64,000 nucleotides of DNA, from positions 1 through 64,000 of the forward strand of contig CAYWIF010000012.1 in the NCBI GenBank assembly GCA_964458265.1, given 5' to 3'. The position numbers were made by a program, and so were the translations under genes. This document shows positions 43,000 through 51,543 of this stretch, one piece after another; positions within the stretch are counted from its first letter, which is position 1; each line of letters begins with the position of its first letter. The notes below the pieces were generated by a model, which was not told the origin of the DNA, ran no database searches, and saw only the letters and a list, made by a program, of their open reading frames with translations. Origin of the DNA: JAGVSR01 sp964458265. GTDB lineage: Bacteria; Pseudomonadota; Alphaproteobacteria; Rhizobiales; Hyphomicrobiaceae.

Positions 43000-44820
43000 C
43001 TAGTTGAAGAGCAGTTCGAAGATGTTCTTTGGTTTTCTTTTCTTCTGCACCGTGCGCGTCGGCCTCGACTGCTGCGAGCCGCCGGAACGCGGCATGGCCA
43101 CGGGCTCATTCCAAGGCGCCCAAGCCGTTCCCGTTGCTGTACCTGGAGACAGTCGGCGCGAACCCGCTGCACCAAGGGCGGCACCTGCCGCTAGCGCGCT
43201 GACGTTTGCCGGGCCACCCTCCAACGGGAATTCCTCCGTTACGCCGTCAACGGATGCGACGGTGATACGGCGATCCTCGAAGGTCCAAATCGCGGACTTT
43301 TCGCCGTCTTTGCCCGTCTGCTTGTCGGGCAGGATCGTGATAACCCGCTGATTGACGACATCGACGAGCGCGGCGATCTGAACATCAACCTTGCCCGCCG
43401 CCGTCTGCAACTGTCCCGCCGCAAAGCGCAAAACTCCGAAACCGTCATGGGGTGCAGGCTGGACGGTCCAGTCCAACAGTTTCGGCACGCCCTCGCTCAA
43501 CATCTCGACGGGAACCGCAACGCGCGGCAACGCTTCGCTCAACGCCTCGAACTGCGCGCCGCGGCGGACGATGCGCCAGCCTTCGATGGTGCCGGAGTTG
43601 GCGACTTCGGCGCGGTCGTTGGCGGCCGCGGGATCGAGCCGTTGCAGTAGTTCGAGCGCATTCTTGGAACCGGGGCGCCAGGCAAGCGCGAGCCGGGCGT
43701 CGGCCACCGCCTGATCGGTCATGCCTTGAGCTTCCTCGATTTCGGCCTTTGCCCACAGGACGTCGCCGCTCTTGGCGTCGAGCTTCAAGGCCGTCTCGAC
43801 ATCCTTTTGGCCGACGCCGACCTGCCCCGTCTGCTTATAGGCAAAAGCCCGATAGGCGAATGCGCGGGCTGACCGGGGATCGAGTTCGATTGCGCGATTG
43901 AGATCGGCGAACGCATCGTCGAACGCGGTGGCGAAGGCATGCGAAAGGCCGCGTCCCTGGTAGGCGGCCGCGCGCTTCGGGTCGAGCGCGATGGCCTGCG
44001 AGAAATCCTTGATTGCGGCCGGCAGATCGCGCAATGCGAGATACGCCTCGCCGCGCAGCACGTAAATCTCCGGGTTGTTGACATCAAAGGCGGCGGCCCG
44101 CGAAACGTCTTCGATCGCTTCCTGGTAGTTGGCGATCATCAACTTTGCGTTCGCGCGGTCGAGATAGCCTTGGACAAAGCGGCTATCGGCTGTGACAGCG
44201 CGCGTGAAGTCGCGTGCGGCGGCGTGCGGGCGGAGCATGGCGAGATAGACCTGCCCGCGGCCGGCCAGCGGTGCAGGGACCTGCGGACTGAGTTGGACCG
44301 CGCGATTGTAGTCGGCGATGGCGTCGCCGTTCTGACCCAGGCGAACGTAGAGTCCGGCGCGATTGTTGTAGGCGGAGGTATACCCCGGCGCCAGCACGAT
44401 GGCCCGGTCGAGGTCTTTCATCGCTTCCTTGAGCAATCCGAGGGAGACCAGCAGATTGCCGCGGTTGTTATAGATTGCGGCGTACTCCGGAAACAGAGTT
44501 GCGGCGGTGTTGAAGTCCTCCACCGCGAGCTTGACCTGACCTGCGCGGGCATATGCGACACCCCGATCGTTGAGAAGCGTAGCGCGCCGGTCATTGGATA
44601 GCGTGTTGTCGGCGAGGGCGGCTGAATAGGCGTTGATGGCCTCGGTGGTCTGGCCGCGGGCAAGATACCCGGCGGCGGTGTCGGCGAGCGAAGAGGCGTT
44701 CGGCTTTGGAGCAGCCTCCTGGGCGTTGGCGAGGAGGCCGGCACCAGACGCAGCCAGGAGCGCGACGGCCCATGCCGCCACGACAGTTGGTTTTGCGCGC
44801 TTGGCGGGATCGTTCGCCAC
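43000..44820 (-). CDS. TPR-repeat protein, probably exported
   Basis: A 606-residue protein with an N-terminal hydrophobic segment (signal or anchor, near VVAAWAVALLAASGAG) and about ten tetratricopeptide repeats from residue 45 to 400. Typical consensus parts are AIYNNRGNLLVSLG, AYNNRAGLYVRLG and AYQGRGLSHAFA. The C-terminal 200 residues form a separate region (WRIVRRGAQFEAL onward) with no family I recognise, ending in a basic tail. TPR proteins act as scaffolds; no partner is seen. Confidence 0.75.
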   Translation of the reverse strand: MANDPAKRAKPTVVAAWAVALLAASGAGLLANAQEAAPKPNASSLADTAAGYLARGQTTEAINAYSAALADNTLSNDRRATLLNDRGVAYARAGQVKLAVEDFNTAATLFPEYAAIYNNRGNLLVSLGLLKEAMKDLDRAIVLAPGYTSAYNNRAGLYVRLGQNGDAIADYNRAVQLSPQVPAPLAGRGQVYLAMLRPHAAARDFTRAVTADSRFVQGYLDRANAKLMIANYQEAIEDVSRAAAFDVNNPEIYVLRGEAYLALRDLPAAIKDFSQAIALDPKRAAAYQGRGLSHAFATAFDDAFADLNRAIELDPRSARAFAYRAFAYKQTGQVGVGQKDVETALKLDAKSGDVLWAKAEIEEAQGMTDQAVADARLALAWRPGSKNALELLQRLDPAAANDRAEVANSGTIEGWRIVRRGAQFEALSEALPRVAVPVEMLSEGVPKLLDWTVQPAPHDGFGVLRFAAGQLQTAAGKVDVQIAALVDVVNQRVITILPDKQTGKDGEKSAIWTFEDRRITVASVDGVTEEFPLEGGPANVSALAAGAALGAAGSRRLSPGTATGTAWAPWNEPVAMPRSGGSQQSRPTRTVQKKRKPKNIFELLFN

Positions 44821-44949
44821 GATGTCCCTTTTCGAGTTGCGGATCAGCCTCGCTCAGATCGCTCCGGTTTGGTCTGATCCGACGCCGGGGTCAATACTCG
44901 GGTGAAACCTAGGACGCCAATGTGGCGGCGCTTGGCTGGTGGGAAAACC

Positions 44950-46494
44950 TCAGTACAGTGAGGCGAGTACGCGGGGGAGCATTTCGGGCAGATCCTCGGC
45001 GATGAGGCCGGGGCCGAAATGGGTGGCGGCTTCGCCGTGCAGCCAGACGGCCGCACATGCGGCTTCGAAGGCGGGCATGCCTTGCGCGAGTAGTCCGGCC
45101 ACGATGCCGGCAAGCACATCGCCGGAACCGGCGGTGGCGAGCCAGGGTGGCGCATTGGCGTTGATTGCCGCGCGGCCGCCGGGGGCGGCAATGACCGTGT
45201 CGGCGCCTTTCAAGATGACGATCGCTCCGGATTGTCGGGCCGCCATTCGCGCCCGGTCGAGTTTGGTGCCCGATGCATCGGGAAACAATCGCGCGAACTC
45301 TCCTTCGTGCGGCGTGATGACGGCCGGGCGGGTCGTGTTTTCGGCCATGAGGGCGAAGAGCGACGCGGGCAATACGGCGTCTGGCTTGCTGGCGCCGGTG
45401 AAACCGAAACCACCGGTTCTGCGATTTTGGGGATTGCTCTCGGCAAATGAGGTCAGGGCATCAGCGTCGAGCACGACGGCCGCGCCCGATCGCAAGGCTG
45501 CTTCGGCGAGAGCCGCCGTTTCGGCGCCGACGCCCGCACCTGGACCGACGAGGACGGCGTTCTTACGGGTGTCTTCCAAGATACGCGCCAGGGCTTCGGC
45601 GCCCGGGCATGGCAGGAGCATGATCGCGGTCAGGTGTGCGGCGTTTTCCGGTAATGCGGAAGGAGGGCTTGCGACCGTGACGAGACCGGCCCCTGCGCGC
45701 AGCGCGCTGCCAGCCGCCAGGCGGGCCGCCCCCGACTGAAACGCCGGACCGGAAACGATGACGGCATGACCTCGGTGATACTTGTGTGCGTCGATGCTCG
45801 GACGGGGCCATGCGGCTTGCCAGAGTCCCGGTGCGTTCTCGAAGGTCGAAACTCCGGGATCGTCGGCGAGCACCGAGGTCGGAATGCCGATGTCGGCAAG
45901 GATGACCTCGCCGCACAGCGCGCGGCCGGGAAGCAGAAGGTGGGCCGGCTTCTTGCGGAAGAATGTGACGGTGCGTGTCGCCTGCACGACCGGACCGGTG
46001 GCTGTGCCGGTGGTGCCGTCGAGGCCGCTGGGAACATCGACGGAAAGGACCGGCAGGCGGCTTTCGTTGATCGCGGCGATCATCCGGGCTGCGAAGCCGT
46101 CGAGCGGACGGTTCAATCCGGCGCCGAACAGGGCATCCACGATAAGATGCACGCTTTCGAGCGCCGCGGGGTCCATAGGCCGGACGGGGCCGTCCCACCA
46201 GCGGGCCATTTCGGCGGCATCGCCCTTCAATGCGGATTTTTCGCCGAGAAGGTGCAGGCGCACGTCATAGCTGGCGCGCTTCAAAAGCCGGGCGGCGACG
46301 AAGCCGTCGCCGCCATTGTTGCCGGGGCCGCAGAGAACCGAAATGCGCGAACCGGGCTTGACCATCGCCATGGCCGTTTCCGCGACAGCCCGGCCGGCGT
46401 TTTGCATCAAGGTCAGAGACGCCACCCCGGTCAGGACAGCGGCGCGGTCAGCGCGCGCCATCTGTTCGTTGGTCAGCACTTCCTGTGGCGGCAT
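44950..46494 (-). CDS. nnrDE: Bifunctional NAD(P)HX epimerase and ADP/ATP-dependent dehydratase
   Basis: A 514-residue repair enzyme for hydrated NAD(P)H. The N-terminal YjeF-type epimerase domain has CGPGNNGGDGFVAARLL. The C-terminal carbohydrate-kinase-fold dehydratase has the GPGAG motif, VITPHEGEFARLFP and WLATAGSGDVLAGIVAGL with the catalytic Asp. The start at 46494 (MPPQEVLTNEQM) is where the family begins. It is divergent from glnB, a common arrangement in this order. Confidence 0.92.
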   Translation of the reverse strand: MPPQEVLTNEQMARADRAAVLTGVASLTLMQNAGRAVAETAMAMVKPGSRISVLCGPGNNGGDGFVAARLLKRASYDVRLHLLGEKSALKGDAAEMARWWDGPVRPMDPAALESVHLIVDALFGAGLNRPLDGFAARMIAAINESRLPVLSVDVPSGLDGTTGTATGPVVQATRTVTFFRKKPAHLLLPGRALCGEVILADIGIPTSVLADDPGVSTFENAPGLWQAAWPRPSIDAHKYHRGHAVIVSGPAFQSGAARLAAGSALRAGAGLVTVASPPSALPENAAHLTAIMLLPCPGAEALARILEDTRKNAVLVGPGAGVGAETAALAEAALRSGAAVVLDADALTSFAESNPQNRRTGGFGFTGASKPDAVLPASLFALMAENTTRPAVITPHEGEFARLFPDASGTKLDRARMAARQSGAIVILKGADTVIAAPGGRAAINANAPPWLATAGSGDVLAGIVAGLLAQGMPAFEAACAAVWLHGEAATHFGPGLIAEDLPEMLPRVLASLY

Positions 46495-46617
46495 CCGCGA
46501 TCCCCAATGTGACCCGTCACCGGATCCCTGAGACGGACAAAGTCTCATCCTTGCGGTGCGGTGGAAAGTCCGGAAGCCTGATCATTTTACTGGCGGGTTG
46601 CCTTATTTTTCGGCTAT

Positions 46618-46634
46618 TGGCGCAAGGCGGTGCA
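46618..46634 (+). promoter_or_regulatory. Candidate NtrC binding site upstream of glnB
   Basis: TGGCGC-AAGGC-GGTGCA matches the dyad TGCACC-N5-GGTGCA in ten of twelve bases. It lies about 70 bases upstream of the -24 element, the normal place for an NtrC enhancer. Confidence 0.5.
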
Positions 46635-46699
46635 GCCAAAAATCAGGCTGTTTTCGTTTAACGTGTTGAATCCCATTAGCAATGCGATCGCCGCAGAAG

Positions 46700-46716
46700 T
46701 TGGCATGTGGCGTGCT
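46700..46716 (+). promoter_or_regulatory. Sigma-54 (-24/-12) promoter of glnB
   Basis: TTGGCATGTGGCGTGCT matches YTGGCACGN4TTGCW: the GG and GC doublets are at the required spacing of 12. Expected start of transcription is near 46728, 46 bases before glnB. This fits nitrogen-controlled glnBA expression known in rhizobia. Confidence 0.65.
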
Positions 46717-46773
46717 AACCATCGCGCGTTGAGGTCCGGGCAGGCGCCGGTCCTCCGGGAGGCCATGGAGATC

Positions 46774-47112
46774 ATGAAGAAAATCGAAGCCATCATCAAA
46801 CCTTTCAAACTCGACGAGGTGAAGGAAGCGCTGCAGGACATCGGGCTGCAGGGCATCACGGTCATCGAGGCGAAAGGTTTCGGCCGCCAGAAGGGCCACA
46901 CGGAACTCTATCGCGGCGCCGAATACGTCGTTGATTTTCTGCCGAAGGTGAAAATCGAGGTGGTTTTGGGCGACGAGATGCTCGATAAGGCCGTCGAAGC
47001 GATCCAAAAAGCCGCCAAGACGGGGCGCATCGGGGACGGGAAGATCTTCATCTCGAATATCGAGGAAGCCATTCGCATCCGCACCGGCGAACACGGCGGG
47101 GACGCGATCTGA
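46774..47112 (+). CDS. glnB: Nitrogen regulatory protein PII
   Basis: The 112-residue trimeric signal protein senses ATP/ADP and 2-oxoglutarate and controls glutamine synthetase adenylylation and NtrB. Tyr51, the uridylylation site, is in RGAEYVVDF within the T-loop. GRIGDGKIFI and RIRTGEHGGDAI mark the B and C loops. The ATG at 46774 matches the family N terminus MKKIEAIIKPF; an ATG nine bases upstream is the alternative. It is followed by glnA, as in most alphaproteobacteria, which favours GlnB over GlnK. Confidence 0.94.
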   Translation: MKKIEAIIKPFKLDEVKEALQDIGLQGITVIEAKGFGRQKGHTELYRGAEYVVDFLPKVKIEVVLGDEMLDKAVEAIQKAAKTGRIGDGKIFISNIEEAIRIRTGEHGGDAI

Positions 47113-47176
47113 AGAATGCAGCGGGCCGCGAGAGCCCGGAGCATGACGATAAACTGGGATTTCAAGGGGAGTGCTT

Positions 47177-48586
47177 ATGAAGACGGTCAGTGACGTCCTC
47201 AAGCTCATCAAGGACAAGGACGTGAAGTTCGTGGACCTCCGGTTCTCGGACACGAAGGGCAAGATGCAGCACGTCACCGCCGACGTGTCGTGTGTGGATG
47301 ACGCGATGTTCAGCGACGGGTATGCCTTCGACGGCTCCTCGATCGCCGGCTGGAAGGGGATCGAAGCCTCCGACATGCTCCTGATGCCGGATGCGGCGTC
47401 CGCGCATATCGATCCGTTCTTCGCCCAATCGACGCTCGCCATCTTCTGCGACGTCCTGGAGCCCTCGACCGGTCAGGCCTACGAGCGTGATCCGCGTTCG
47501 ATCGCCAAGAAGGCAGAAGCCTTCATGCTCTCGCAGGGCATTGGCGATGCCGTTTACTTCGGGCCAGAAGCCGAATTCTTCATTTTCGACGACGTGAAGT
47601 TCTCCACCGACATGTACAAGGTCGGGTTCCAGGTCGACAGCTCCGAATTGCCGTCGAACTCGGATACGTCTTACGAAATGGGCAATCTTGCCCACCGCCC
47701 ACGCGTCAAGGGCGGCTATTTCCCCGTGCCGCCGATCGATAGCTGCCAGGACATGCGCTCTGAGATGCTGTCGGTTCTGACCGAGATGGGCGTCACGGTC
47801 GAAAAGCACCATCACGAAGTCGCGTCCGCCCAGCACGAACTTGGCGTGAAATTCGGCCCGATGATCCAGATGGCCGACCACATGCAGATCTATAAGTACG
47901 TTGTGCATCAGGTGGCCCAGGCCTACGGCAAGACGGCCACCTTCATGCCGAAGCCGATCTTCGGCGACAACGGTTCGGGCATGCACGTCCACCAGTCGAT
48001 CTGGAAGGGCGGTCAGCCGATGTTTGCCGGCAATAAGTACGCCGACCTGTCGGACACCTGCCTCTACTACATCGGCGGCATTCTCAAGCACGCCAAGGCG
48101 ATCAACGCTTTCACTAACCCGCTGACGAACTCCTACAAGCGTCTGGTGCCGGGTTACGAAGCGCCCGTCCTGCTTGCCTACTCGGCGCGCAACCGCTCTG
48201 CATCGTGCCGCATTCCGCACGTCTCGTCGCCGAAGGCCAAGCGCATCGAAATCCGCTTCCCTGACCCCGGCGCCAACCCGTATCTCGCTTTCACGGCGAT
48301 GTTGATGGCCGGACTCGACGGTATTCTGAACAAGATCCATCCGGGCGACCCGATGGATAAGAACCTCTACGACCTGCCGCCGGCGGAACTCGCAAAGATC
48401 CCGACTGTGGCTGGCAGCTTGCGCGAGGCGCTGGACTCGCTCGACAAGGACCGGGCGTTCTTAAAGGCGGGCGGGGTCATGAATGACGACATGATCGATG
48501 CCTACATCGAACTGCGCATGGCAGAAAACATGCGCTACGAGATGACGCCGCATCCGGTCGAGTACGATATGTACTACTCGGTCTAA
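47177..48586 (+). CDS. glnA: Glutamine synthetase type I
   Basis: This 469-residue dodecameric enzyme assimilates ammonia into glutamine. Motifs include YAFDGSSIAGW, FGPEAEFFIFDD, NGSGMHVHQSIW and the adenylylated tyrosine in KNLYDLPPAE. GGGGA lies 8 bases before the ATG at 47177; a GTG six bases earlier is the alternative. The 64-base gap after glnB holds no terminator, so the two genes are probably co-transcribed. Confidence 0.96.
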   Translation: MKTVSDVLKLIKDKDVKFVDLRFSDTKGKMQHVTADVSCVDDAMFSDGYAFDGSSIAGWKGIEASDMLLMPDAASAHIDPFFAQSTLAIFCDVLEPSTGQAYERDPRSIAKKAEAFMLSQGIGDAVYFGPEAEFFIFDDVKFSTDMYKVGFQVDSSELPSNSDTSYEMGNLAHRPRVKGGYFPVPPIDSCQDMRSEMLSVLTEMGVTVEKHHHEVASAQHELGVKFGPMIQMADHMQIYKYVVHQVAQAYGKTATFMPKPIFGDNGSGMHVHQSIWKGGQPMFAGNKYADLSDTCLYYIGGILKHAKAINAFTNPLTNSYKRLVPGYEAPVLLAYSARNRSASCRIPHVSSPKAKRIEIRFPDPGANPYLAFTAMLMAGLDGILNKIHPGDPMDKNLYDLPPAELAKIPTVAGSLREALDSLDKDRAFLKAGGVMNDDMIDAYIELRMAENMRYEMTPHPVEYDMYYSV

Positions 48587-48655
48587 GCACTTCGGATGAC
48601 CACACAGCATCCGCGCTCCTTAGGGGCGCTTCGGATGCCCACACAGCATCCGCGC
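48587..48655 (+). repeat. Tandem 30-base direct repeats after glnA
   Basis: Copies at 48587-48616 and 48626-48655 differ at two positions, with a 9-base spacer. Each contains CGGATG and CATCCG as inverted arms (6 pairs, 9-base loop). The first copy begins with the bases directly after the glnA stop. They may be REP-like mRNA-stabilising hairpins, or part of a duplication. Confidence 0.8.
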
Positions 48656-48678
48656 ATACTCCGGGGGGGAGTACGAGA

Positions 48679-48710
48679 GGGGCGGCTTTCGAGCCGCCCT
48701 TTTCGCTTTT
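48679..48710 (+). terminator. Rho-independent terminator of glnBA
   Basis: GGGCGGCT-TTCG-AGCCGCCC is a perfect 8-pair stem with a stable TTCG tetraloop, followed by TTTTCGCTTTT. It ends the glnBA transcript. Confidence 0.9.
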
Positions 48711-48744
48711 AGTAGTGCTGGAGCGATTGAAGCGCGCGGCGGGA

Positions 48745-49038
48745 TCAGTAGAAGATCAGGACGCCGACCAGGACGAGTGCAAGGCCGGCGCGATAAAAAT
48801 TGCGCTCGTTGGCCCACAGCCAATTAAGAATGCGGCGGGGCATTTCGGCCCAACTCAGCCGCGCGAGCCAGGACAGCATAAGGCCGATGATGAGGCCGAT
48901 CGACAGCGACCGGTAATCAAGCAGCGGCGTTGCATCACCGGCGGGGAAGCGAGTCAGGGATGCGCCGACGAGTGCAATGGCGCTGGCCGCGATCAGGCCA
49001 ATCGCCATGAGTGAAACGAAACTGAGCATCGGTTTCAT
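48745..49038 (-). CDS. Small membrane protein, unknown function
   Basis: A 97-residue protein with three hydrophobic segments (LSFVSLMAIGLIAASAIALVG, key part MAIGLIAASAIALVG, then SIGLIIGLMLSWLA, then AGLALVLVGVLIFY at the end). The ATG at 49038 is chosen because GGAGG lies upstream and the hydrophobic N terminus begins there. It is convergent with glnA. I recognise no family. Confidence 0.6.
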   Translation of the reverse strand: MKPMLSFVSLMAIGLIAASAIALVGASLTRFPAGDATPLLDYRSLSIGLIIGLMLSWLARLSWAEMPRRILNWLWANERNFYRAGLALVLVGVLIFY

Positions 49039-49619
49039 CGTGGTCCATCCTCCACGCACCGCACGGCCAATCACGCGCTTGCGACCGCAGGCTAGCGGCT
49101 GATGATTTAAGAATTGGTCAACCATGCGGGGCGATGGACGATACGCCATGCCTTCAGAGGGCGTCGCGTTTCGTGAATTGACAGCTTCGGCATCGAGGCG
49201 CAGACTTCAGGTAGTCCCTGAAGGGAGGTTTAAGAAAATGTCTCCGCCGGGTAGTCTTTCGCCGCAACCTCAGCGGCCCTGACGCACAGCTCCAAGGATC
49301 AAAGAGCGTGGGAGCACGCAAGGAAGATCCATACGAGATGCGCGAAGAGCGATCACAAGGGGCCCACTCATCCGTGGCCCCGCATGGGTGATCGTAAGCG
49401 CGTTCCAGTGCGCCGAGCGGTTCCGTGACAGTGCGGCCATAACCGACAATTTGGACGATTGAACAGAGTGCTAACGCGATACGTGGCGTTTGTTTCGGTG
49501 CGCGTGCCCGATGACGGAGATTTCGGTCGGGAATTGAGCGTGGCCCGCGGCGCGCTTGGAAAGTCCGGCTGGAACGGCGGCACGGTAGCGGCATGCATAT
49601 CTGATGATCTGATGTGATT

Positions 49620-49790
49620 GGGTCGGGAGAACCAAGCGGAGTAACGAGGATTGGCAAAGTGGTCCGGGTCAGCGCTGAGCGCCATGACCCATGACGGATC
49701 CGACGGCCACATCCCGGTTCGCAAACAACCTCTCTGGACGAGCCCAACGCTCCGGGCCCGAAAAAGGCAGCCGCCTTTTTCGGGCTCTTG
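49620..49790 (+). ncRNA. Candidate small RNA ending in a terminator
   Basis: Three hairpins in order: 49666-49688 (GGTCA/TGACC), 49740-49753 (GAGC/GCTC) and the strong terminator at 49756-49785, all on the forward strand with no ORF. The 5' end is not located and no promoter was fixed. No known RNA family was recognised; it could also be the 3' end of an unknown transcript. Confidence 0.25.
49756..49790. terminator. Strong terminator hairpin in the gene-poor region
   Basis: GCCCGAAAAAGGC pairs perfectly with GCCTTTTTCGGGC around AGCC. The T-run is inside the stem in both directions, so it can stop transcription from either strand. On the forward strand it precedes the DUF4846 gene. Confidence 0.8.
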
Positions 49791-49889
49791 CTTTTGAGCG
49801 GCTGGATATGCGCCACGAGATTGGCCCCACAAACCGCCATGATCGCCCGGCAAGTTTTAGTGCCTGGCGGTTTCGAGGGATTGGGCGGA

Positions 49890-50693
49890 ATGAATTGCTT
49901 CGTGCGGATTGTTTGCCTTTCAGCCGTTGTCGCCTCGTCGATGCTGCTGGTGCTTCAATCCCCTGTGTCGGCCCAGCCGCGCTACGCTTGGCGGGCTGAG
50001 GACGCGCAGACGCAGGCGACTTTGGAGGAGCGGTTTCCACCACCGCCCGGCTTTGAGCGCTTGGCCGTAGAGCCCCAATCTTTCGCGGAATGGCTCCGCG
50101 GGCTGCCGATGAAGCCCGACGGTGCGCCTGTCCTTTTACACACCGGGGCACCGAAATGGCGGCAAGACGTTCATGCGGGCGTGGTCGACATCGACGTTGG
50201 CAAACGCGACCTGCAACAGTGCGCCGATGCAATCATGCGGCTCAAAGCCGAGTGGCTTTATTCGCTCGGCCGCAAGTCCGACATCGCGTTCAATGATACG
50301 CAGGGCAAACGGCTGCGCTTTTCGGCACGGCCGAAGCAGGATTATCCCGGCTTTCGCAAGTACATGGACTACGTGTTCGCCTACGCTGGAACGTACTCCC
50401 TCGAACGCGAACTCGTGCCTGCCCCGCTCGACAGCGTTCGGGCCGGCGACGTGTTCATCAAAGGCGGTTTTCCGGGACACGCGGTGCTCGTCACCGACGT
50501 TGTGGTGAACAGGGCGACCGGAGAGACGCGCTTTCTGCTGACGCAAAGCTACATGCCGGCGCAGGAAATTCATGTCTTAAAGAATCCTGCGGCGATCGAT
50601 GGATCGGTCTGGTACGCGACAGATTTCGGCGAAACTCTTGAGACGCCCGAGTGGCGCTTCCCGCGTCAGCAACTCAAGCGCTGGAAATCCTGA
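49890..50693 (+). CDS. DUF4846-family exported protein
   Basis: A 267-residue protein with a signal peptide (MNCFVRIVCLSAVVASSMLL, mature from about SAQPRY) and a DUF4846 region. Characteristic stretches are QQCADAIMRLKAEWLY, FIKGGFPGHAVLVTDV and LLTQSYMPAQEIHVLKN. The repeated conserved Gly-His-Ala and Gln-Ser-Tyr-Met suggest an enzyme-like pocket, but no reaction is known to me. The start at 49890 is chosen for the signal peptide. Confidence 0.75.
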   Translation: MNCFVRIVCLSAVVASSMLLVLQSPVSAQPRYAWRAEDAQTQATLEERFPPPPGFERLAVEPQSFAEWLRGLPMKPDGAPVLLHTGAPKWRQDVHAGVVDIDVGKRDLQQCADAIMRLKAEWLYSLGRKSDIAFNDTQGKRLRFSARPKQDYPGFRKYMDYVFAYAGTYSLERELVPAPLDSVRAGDVFIKGGFPGHAVLVTDVVVNRATGETRFLLTQSYMPAQEIHVLKNPAAIDGSVWYATDFGETLETPEWRFPRQQLKRWKS

Positions 50694-51543
50694 GGCGCTT
50701 CACCGCCAACAAGGGTGTCCCTGACTTGGCAATGCGGTCCGCTGCTTCGGGCAACGTCTCCACGACCGTCGCCATGTGATGGGCGTTGGCGTGGAGCAGC
50801 ATGATGCCGTCGGCCATGATGCCGACATGGCCCTTCCAAAAAACGAGGTCGCCGCGTACGAGACCTTCGAATTCGCCGGAGACTTCAATCGCTTCGCCGA
50901 GTTCGGCAAACTGCATGTCGCTATCGCGCGGCGCGGCGATCCCGGAAGCCTGAAGCGAAAGCTGCACTAGACCCGAGCAGTCCACGCCGATGCGGCTTTT
51001 GCCGCCCCAGAGGTAAGGCGTATCGATGAACCGCTCGGCCACTTCGACAAAGTCGCGCGCGGATTTGTCGAGGCCCGCAATGTGACGGTTGAACACCCAG
51101 GCGCCGATGTGCGTGCGGCTGAAGCGCTCGCCTTCTTCCTCGATGGTCAGTTCGGCATTGAGGCTGAGGTGCAGTATCGGTGCGCATTTCATGTCGGCTT
51201 CGGGATATAGAAATGTCCCGATGGCTTTCACGCGGTGCGTCGGCGGCACAATGGCTTCGGCCAGCGCATTGGCTGGAACATAGCCGACATACCCGTCGCG
51301 TTCGAGCTGCACCCAGGCCCAGCCCTCCTGCTCGTCGAAGACGCGCACACGCTCACCGTACAGTGCTTCGGTATCGAGTCCGTCCGTGGGTACAGGGCGG
51401 CGGCGAAGGGGAACCGCAGGCCTTACGATCTGGGCTGGTTGGCCGGCGATATAGCGCATCGCTTCGTAGCGGCCGATGAGGCGTTCGTCGGCGAGATCCG
51501 GCCGAATTGCGTTGCGGCGCGTGTCGAGCAATTCGGACATCAT
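50674..51543 (-). CDS. NlpC/P60 cysteine peptidase with N-terminal SH3-like domains
   Basis: A 289-residue cell-wall peptidase. SH3-type stretches around residues 45-155 (VRVFDEQEGWAWVQL) are followed by the catalytic domain with Cys189 in GVDCSGLVQLSLQ, His239 in GHVGIMADG and His251. No signal peptide is seen, so it may act inside on imported peptidoglycan fragments. Its ATG overlaps the stop of the aminopeptidase gene (ATGA), a pairing frequent in this order and suggestive of muropeptide recycling. Its 3' end overlaps the convergent DUF4846 gene by 20 bases. Confidence 0.88.
   Translation of the reverse strand: MMSELLDTRRNAIRPDLADERLIGRYEAMRYIAGQPAQIVRPAVPLRRRPVPTDGLDTEALYGERVRVFDEQEGWAWVQLERDGYVGYVPANALAEAIVPPTHRVKAIGTFLYPEADMKCAPILHLSLNAELTIEEEGERFSRTHIGAWVFNRHIAGLDKSARDFVEVAERFIDTPYLWGGKSRIGVDCSGLVQLSLQASGIAAPRDSDMQFAELGEAIEVSGEFEGLVRGDLVFWKGHVGIMADGIMLLHANAHHMATVVETLPEAADRIAKSGTPLLAVKRLRISSA

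Larger units (their letters stand above)
49039..49889. other. Gene-poor region, 0.85 kb
   Basis: No convincing protein gene is seen. The reverse-strand frames of more than 200 codons here are arginine-rich, lack family features and read through a terminator. Sequence near 49359-49382 (GGGGCCCAC and GTGGCCCC around TCATCC) and 49666-49688 (GGTCA and TGACC enclosing GCG/CGC) can form hairpins. Confidence 0.5.

Noticed and set aside
49154..49853. Reverse frames of 160-228 codons in the gene-poor region
   Set aside because: They read through a terminator hairpin, are Arg/Pro-rich and show no start context.
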